In this document: positions 61,090 through 64,000 of the stretch, piece by piece
How positions within the stretch are numbered: the first letter of the stretch is position 1
Layout: each line of letters opens with the position of its first letter
NCBI RefSeq assembly: GCF_008086345.1
Contig: NZ_CP043006.1
Span: forward strand, 1,176,032-1,240,031
Length of the DNA: 64,000 nucleotides
Source: Chitinophaga sp. XS-30
GTDB taxonomy: Bacteria; Bacteroidota; Bacteroidia; Chitinophagales; Chitinophagaceae
Direction: 5' to 3'
The notes under the pieces: model-generated
The model's input: the letters and a program-made list of their open reading frames with translations, nothing else
Database searches by the model: none
Told to the model about the DNA's origin: nothing
Made by a program: the position numbers and the translations under genes

Positions 61090-62337
61090 ATGGACAGACA
61101 ACTTAAAAAGAAATTCTGGAACAAGCAACGCATCTTCCTCGCTGGCGGCGGCGGTACACTGGTACTGCTCGTACTCTGGGGATTCATTTTTGCCGATAAA
61201 AGAAGCAAACTGAATGTGGAGAAAGACAAGATCACCATTTCCGCTGTTTCCAAAGGTGTTTTTGATGAATACATCGTGGTAACCGCCGTGGTGCACCCGC
61301 TCAAGACCATCCGCCTGGATGCTATTGAAGGCGGCTATGTGGCCAACAAATTCCTGGAAGGCGGCAGCATGGTGAAAGCGGGGGATTCCATTCTCCGCCT
61401 GGAAAACCAGCGGCTGACCATGGAATTCGTGAACCGGGAAACAGAAATGTACCGGCTGATCAACGAACTGCAGAATACAAGGCTGCGCTTGCGGCAAGAC
61501 CGGTTTGCGCTGGAAAAGACCCTCAGCGACCTCGATTATCAGGTGGACCAGGCCAAAGACCTGTATGAACGCAACCACAAGCTGTTCAAAGACAAGGTGG
61601 TGGCCGAACAGGAATATCTGAAAACGAAACGGGACTATGAACGGCTGGCGCGTCAGCGCGAAATAGAGGTGCAATCGCAGGACTATCAGATCAAAAATTC
61701 GGTGACGCAGATCGAGCAGTTGGAGGGCACCATCTCCCGTACGCAGCGCAACCTCCAGCTGATGAAGGAAAATCTTAAGAACCTGGTAGTGAGGGCCCCG
61801 GTTGACGGGCAGCTGTCATCCATCAATGTGGAGGTAGGCACGAGTATTCAGGCAGGGGAGAATATCGGGCAGATCGATGATATGGACGGGTTCAAGATGC
61901 GCGCCGAAGTAGATGAACACTATATTTCCCGCGTATTCACCGGCTTGAACGCCAATTTCGAGTTCAACGGGAAAGCACACCCGATGACAATAGCCAAAGT
62001 GTACCCGGAAGTAAAGAACGGGCGCTTTGAAGTAGACATGAATTTTTCAACAGCGGTGCCGGAAGGGATCCGCCGCGGGCAATCCTCTCCTATCCGCCTT
62101 GAATTGGGAAAAGCATCAGAAGCTGTATTATTGCCTGCAGGAGGATTCTTTTCCGACACCGGAGGCAACTGGGTGTATGTGGTGGACAACAGCGGGAAAC
62201 GTGCTGTGAAACGCAAGATCTCCCTGGGCCGCAAGAACCCTGTTTATTTCGAAGTACTGGAGGGCCTGCAGCCGGGCGACCAGGTGATCACGTCCTCTTA
62301 CGAGAATTTCGGGGACAAGGAAGTATTGGAATTTTAA
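61090..62337 (+). CDS. HlyD/MacA-like membrane fusion protein
   Basis: The 415-aa protein has one N-terminal membrane helix (about 17-36), a biotinyl-lipoyl-like region split by a long coiled-coil hairpin (about 105-230), a beta-barrel domain and a membrane-proximal domain: the adaptor layout of MacAB-type exporters. ATG 61090 (MDRQLKKKF) is preferred to a GTG at 61027, because the GTG lies upstream of the predicted sigma-54 promoter. It heads an operon with an ABC ATPase and a FtsX-like permease. Confidence 0.92.
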   Translation: MDRQLKKKFWNKQRIFLAGGGGTLVLLVLWGFIFADKRSKLNVEKDKITISAVSKGVFDEYIVVTAVVHPLKTIRLDAIEGGYVANKFLEGGSMVKAGDSILRLENQRLTMEFVNRETEMYRLINELQNTRLRLRQDRFALEKTLSDLDYQVDQAKDLYERNHKLFKDKVVAEQEYLKTKRDYERLARQREIEVQSQDYQIKNSVTQIEQLEGTISRTQRNLQLMKENLKNLVVRAPVDGQLSSINVEVGTSIQAGENIGQIDDMDGFKMRAEVDEHYISRVFTGLNANFEFNGKAHPMTIAKVYPEVKNGRFEVDMNFSTAVPEGIRRGQSSPIRLELGKASEAVLLPAGGFFSDTGGNWVYVVDNSGKRAVKRKISLGRKNPVYFEVLEGLQPGDQVITSSYENFGDKEVLEF

Positions 62338-62368
62338 ATCATCATCCATTTACCAACAATCTGAAAAA

Positions 62369-63058
62369 ATGATCAGAACAGTCAACTTGCAAAAACTCTT
62401 TACAACGGAAGAAGTAGAAACCACAGCGCTGAACGGCATTAACATGGATGTGCAGGATGGTGAGTTTGTGGCGATCATGGGGCCCTCAGGCTGCGGTAAA
62501 TCCACTTTGCTGAACATTCTGGGCCTGCTGGATAATCCTTCCGATGGTGAATATCATTTCTGGGATAAGGAAGTGGCCAGGATGAGCGAACGCCAGCGTG
62601 CGCAGCTCCGTAAAGGCTCTATCGGCTTCGTGTTCCAGAGCTTCAACCTCATTGATGAACTGACCGTGTTCGAGAATGTGGAGTTGCCGCTGCTCTACCT
62701 CAAAGTACCCGCCAGTGAAAGAAAACAGCGGGTGGAGCAGGTTCTGGAGCGCATGAGCATCATGCATCGCCGCAACCACTTTCCACAGCAGCTTTCCGGC
62801 GGTCAGCAACAGCGGGTGGCTATTGCCCGCGCCGTAGTGGCAAAGCCAAAGCTGATCCTTGCGGATGAGCCTACCGGTAACCTCGATTCCGCCAACGGCG
62901 AAGAGGTCATGAAGTTGCTGCAGGAACTGAATGATGCGGGAACTACCCTCATCATGGTTACGCATTCCCCGTACGATGCCGGTTTTGCGCACCGCATTGT
63001 GAATCTTTTCGACGGAAAGGTGGTCACCGAGAATATCAAGGAACAGTTTCACATATAA
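62369..63058 (+). CDS. ABC transporter ATP-binding protein (MacB/LolD type)
   Basis: The 229-aa ATPase has Walker A GPSGCGKST near 38-46, signature LSGGQQQR near 140-147, Walker B LILADEP near 166-172 and the H-loop VTHS. Sequence and context are those of MacB/LolD-type ATPases that drive FtsX-like permeases in mechanotransmission rather than classical transport. It lies 31 bp after the adaptor gene and 4 bp before the 63-aa gene. Confidence 0.95.
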   Translation: MIRTVNLQKLFTTEEVETTALNGINMDVQDGEFVAIMGPSGCGKSTLLNILGLLDNPSDGEYHFWDKEVARMSERQRAQLRKGSIGFVFQSFNLIDELTVFENVELPLLYLKVPASERKQRVEQVLERMSIMHRRNHFPQQLSGGQQQRVAIARAVVAKPKLILADEPTGNLDSANGEEVMKLLQELNDAGTTLIMVTHSPYDAGFAHRIVNLFDGKVVTENIKEQFHI

Positions 63059-63062
63059 AGTC

Positions 63063-63254
63063 ATGGAAAAGCTGATCGCCGCCTTCGTCAACAGGTCTAC
63101 CGCACCGCCACCCGTTTCCGGGGACGGGCTCCATTATTCCGGTTGGGCGATGATGGACATCATCCCCTGGATGGCCATTCCCCTGCTGCTGGTGCTGTTT
63201 GCAGGGCTTTATTTCATGAGCCTCAGCAGAAGGAAACATCAGCCATTGCATTAA
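63063..63254 (+). CDS. Small single-pass membrane protein, 63 aa
   Basis: A 63-aa protein with a polar N-terminal part (MEKLIAAFVNRSTAPPPVSG), a membrane helix near 31-52 (DIIPWMAIPLLLVLFAGLYF) and a basic C-terminus SRRKHQPLH. It starts 4 bp after the ABC ATPase stop, inside the efflux operon, which suggests translational coupling and an accessory role. No family is recognised. The 71-bp gap to the permease holds no other gene. Confidence 0.6.
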   Translation: MEKLIAAFVNRSTAPPPVSGDGLHYSGWAMMDIIPWMAIPLLLVLFAGLYFMSLSRRKHQPLH

Positions 63255-63325
63255 TCGTCCCCGGAAGCTGCATTGTTAAATCGTCATACATTTTTTGCGA
63301 AATCAGCATAAAAAAATATACCGGC

Positions 63326-64000
63326 ATGTTCAGGAACTACATCAAAATAGCATGGCGCAACATATGGAAAGCAAAGCAAATCTCGTTCGTGAATATCACG
63401 GGACTCGCAGTTGCGACCGCAGTGGCTTTACTGTTATGTCTTACGGTGTACAGGGAATTCACTTTTGATGATTTTCACGAAAGGAAGAAAGACATTTACA
63501 TGGTCTACATGGACGAGTATTACCCCGAACGGACCAGCTCCCGGGCGAACATGGCGCATCCCCTGGCGCCTGCCCTCCAGCAGGAAATACCGGGCATAAA
63601 AGCAGTCACCCGTTACGCGAATGACGGGGCCAGCGTGCGTGTCGGCGAAGCAACGGGGGACGCGAGTGTTCATTGTGTGGATACCGGCTTCCTGCAAATT
63701 TTCTCCTTTCCTGCTGTGAGCGGACGACCTGAACTGGGCGTGAATGATGTGATCATCACCGAAGAAACTGCATTGCGGTTCTTCAAAGGCCAGGACCCCG
63801 TAGGAAAAAGCATGACCCTGAGCCGCGGCAACAAATGGGAAAATTTCAGGGTCACCGCCGTGCTGAAAGATCCGCCTTCCAATTCGAGCCTTGAGTTCGA
63901 TATGCTACTGCGCATCGAGAATGGCTATGGTTACCAGGACAATAAAAACGAATGGGAGCATTTCAGCCTGATGACCTTCGTGGAGCTCATGCCCGGCGTT
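63326..64000 (+). CDS. FtsX-like ABC permease (MacB type), cut by window end
   Basis: The frame is open to the end of the window (225 codons seen). Residues 1-45 hold the first membrane helix (NITGLAVATAVALLLCLTVY) after a basic start MFRNYIKIAWRNIWK; the rest is the MacB periplasmic domain, with VIITEETALRFFKGQDPVGK near 139-158. Chitinophaga-type genomes carry many such permeases of about 800 aa. It completes the efflux operon with the HlyD-like adaptor and ABC ATPase. Confidence 0.92.
   Translation, partial: MFRNYIKIAWRNIWKAKQISFVNITGLAVATAVALLLCLTVYREFTFDDFHERKKDIYMVYMDEYYPERTSSRANMAHPLAPALQQEIPGIKAVTRYANDGASVRVGEATGDASVHCVDTGFLQIFSFPAVSGRPELGVNDVIITEETALRFFKGQDPVGKSMTLSRGNKWENFRVTAVLKDPPSNSSLEFDMLLRIENGYGYQDNKNEWEHFSLMTFVELMPGV

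Noticed and set aside
1-64000. tRNA, rRNA, CRISPR, insertion sequence or integrase signatures
   Set aside because: None seen on reading both strands; repeats present are short inverted repeats at regulatory sites and terminators.

Overview
The window looks like one contiguous chromosomal stretch of a Bacteroidota bacterium, most likely family Chitinophagaceae (a Chitinophaga-like genome). The reasons are the gld gliding genes beside ssb, mutY and HU, the Bacteroidota-type -7 box (TAnnTTTG) in front of many genes, the scarcity of Shine-Dalgarno sites, the long three-domain IspG, FecR-like anti-sigma/ECF pairs, and a secreted protein with a GIGT-type C-terminal cassette. I saw no rRNA or tRNA genes, transposases, integrases or CRISPR arrays.

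Layout. 0.4-7 kb: radA, comF, a 58-aa minus-strand gene with its own promoter and terminator, then methionine synthase split into two adjacent genes (metH N-part and C-part) behind a leader that folds as an H-type pseudoknot. 7-15 kb: a lipoprotein, a candidate small RNA with an operator-bearing promoter, ispG, an AraC regulator, batB-batC, a class D beta-lactamase and kbl. 15.5-22.5 kb: an ECF sigma/anti-sigma/beta-barrel locus, an M16 protease and an L,D-transpeptidase. 22.5-28.9 kb: acs, a TPR protein behind a 30-bp palindrome, a small accessory-looking cluster of helix-turn-helix genes, and a secreted adhesin-like gene.

29-37.6 kb: carB without its allosteric domain, comEC, purH, a second ECF sigma factor translationally coupled to a chimeric anti-sigma/carboxypeptidase-regulatory/TonB protein. 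37.6-46.8 kb: the minus-strand mutY, ssb, gldE, gldD, DUF3109, lutB cluster diverging from HU, a TPR protein, a 31-aa basic ribosomal-type protein and ribonuclease G. 47-54.8 kb: a large L,D-transpeptidase, CPBP protease, ridA, a 3HCDH-like protein, tsaB, an ArsR regulator, a persulfide dioxygenase-rhodanese fusion and BON/LysM proteins.

54.8-64 kb: a minus-strand run (NtrC-type regulator, histidine kinase, yhhN, nadB, lipid A-type acyltransferase) diverging from an efflux operon (HlyD-like adaptor, ABC ATPase, a 63-aa membrane protein, FtsX-like permease that runs off the window). The gap between them carries two 16-bp elements spaced exactly 21 bp and a near-consensus sigma-54 promoter, so the regulator probably controls the efflux operon.

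The most interesting items for follow-up are the metH pseudoknot leader (SAM-II-like), the palindrome-controlled small RNA at about 7.84-7.96 kb, the sigma-54 efflux circuit, and the anti-sigma/TonB chimera. Functions are assigned from motifs seen in the translated sequence; no database search was possible.
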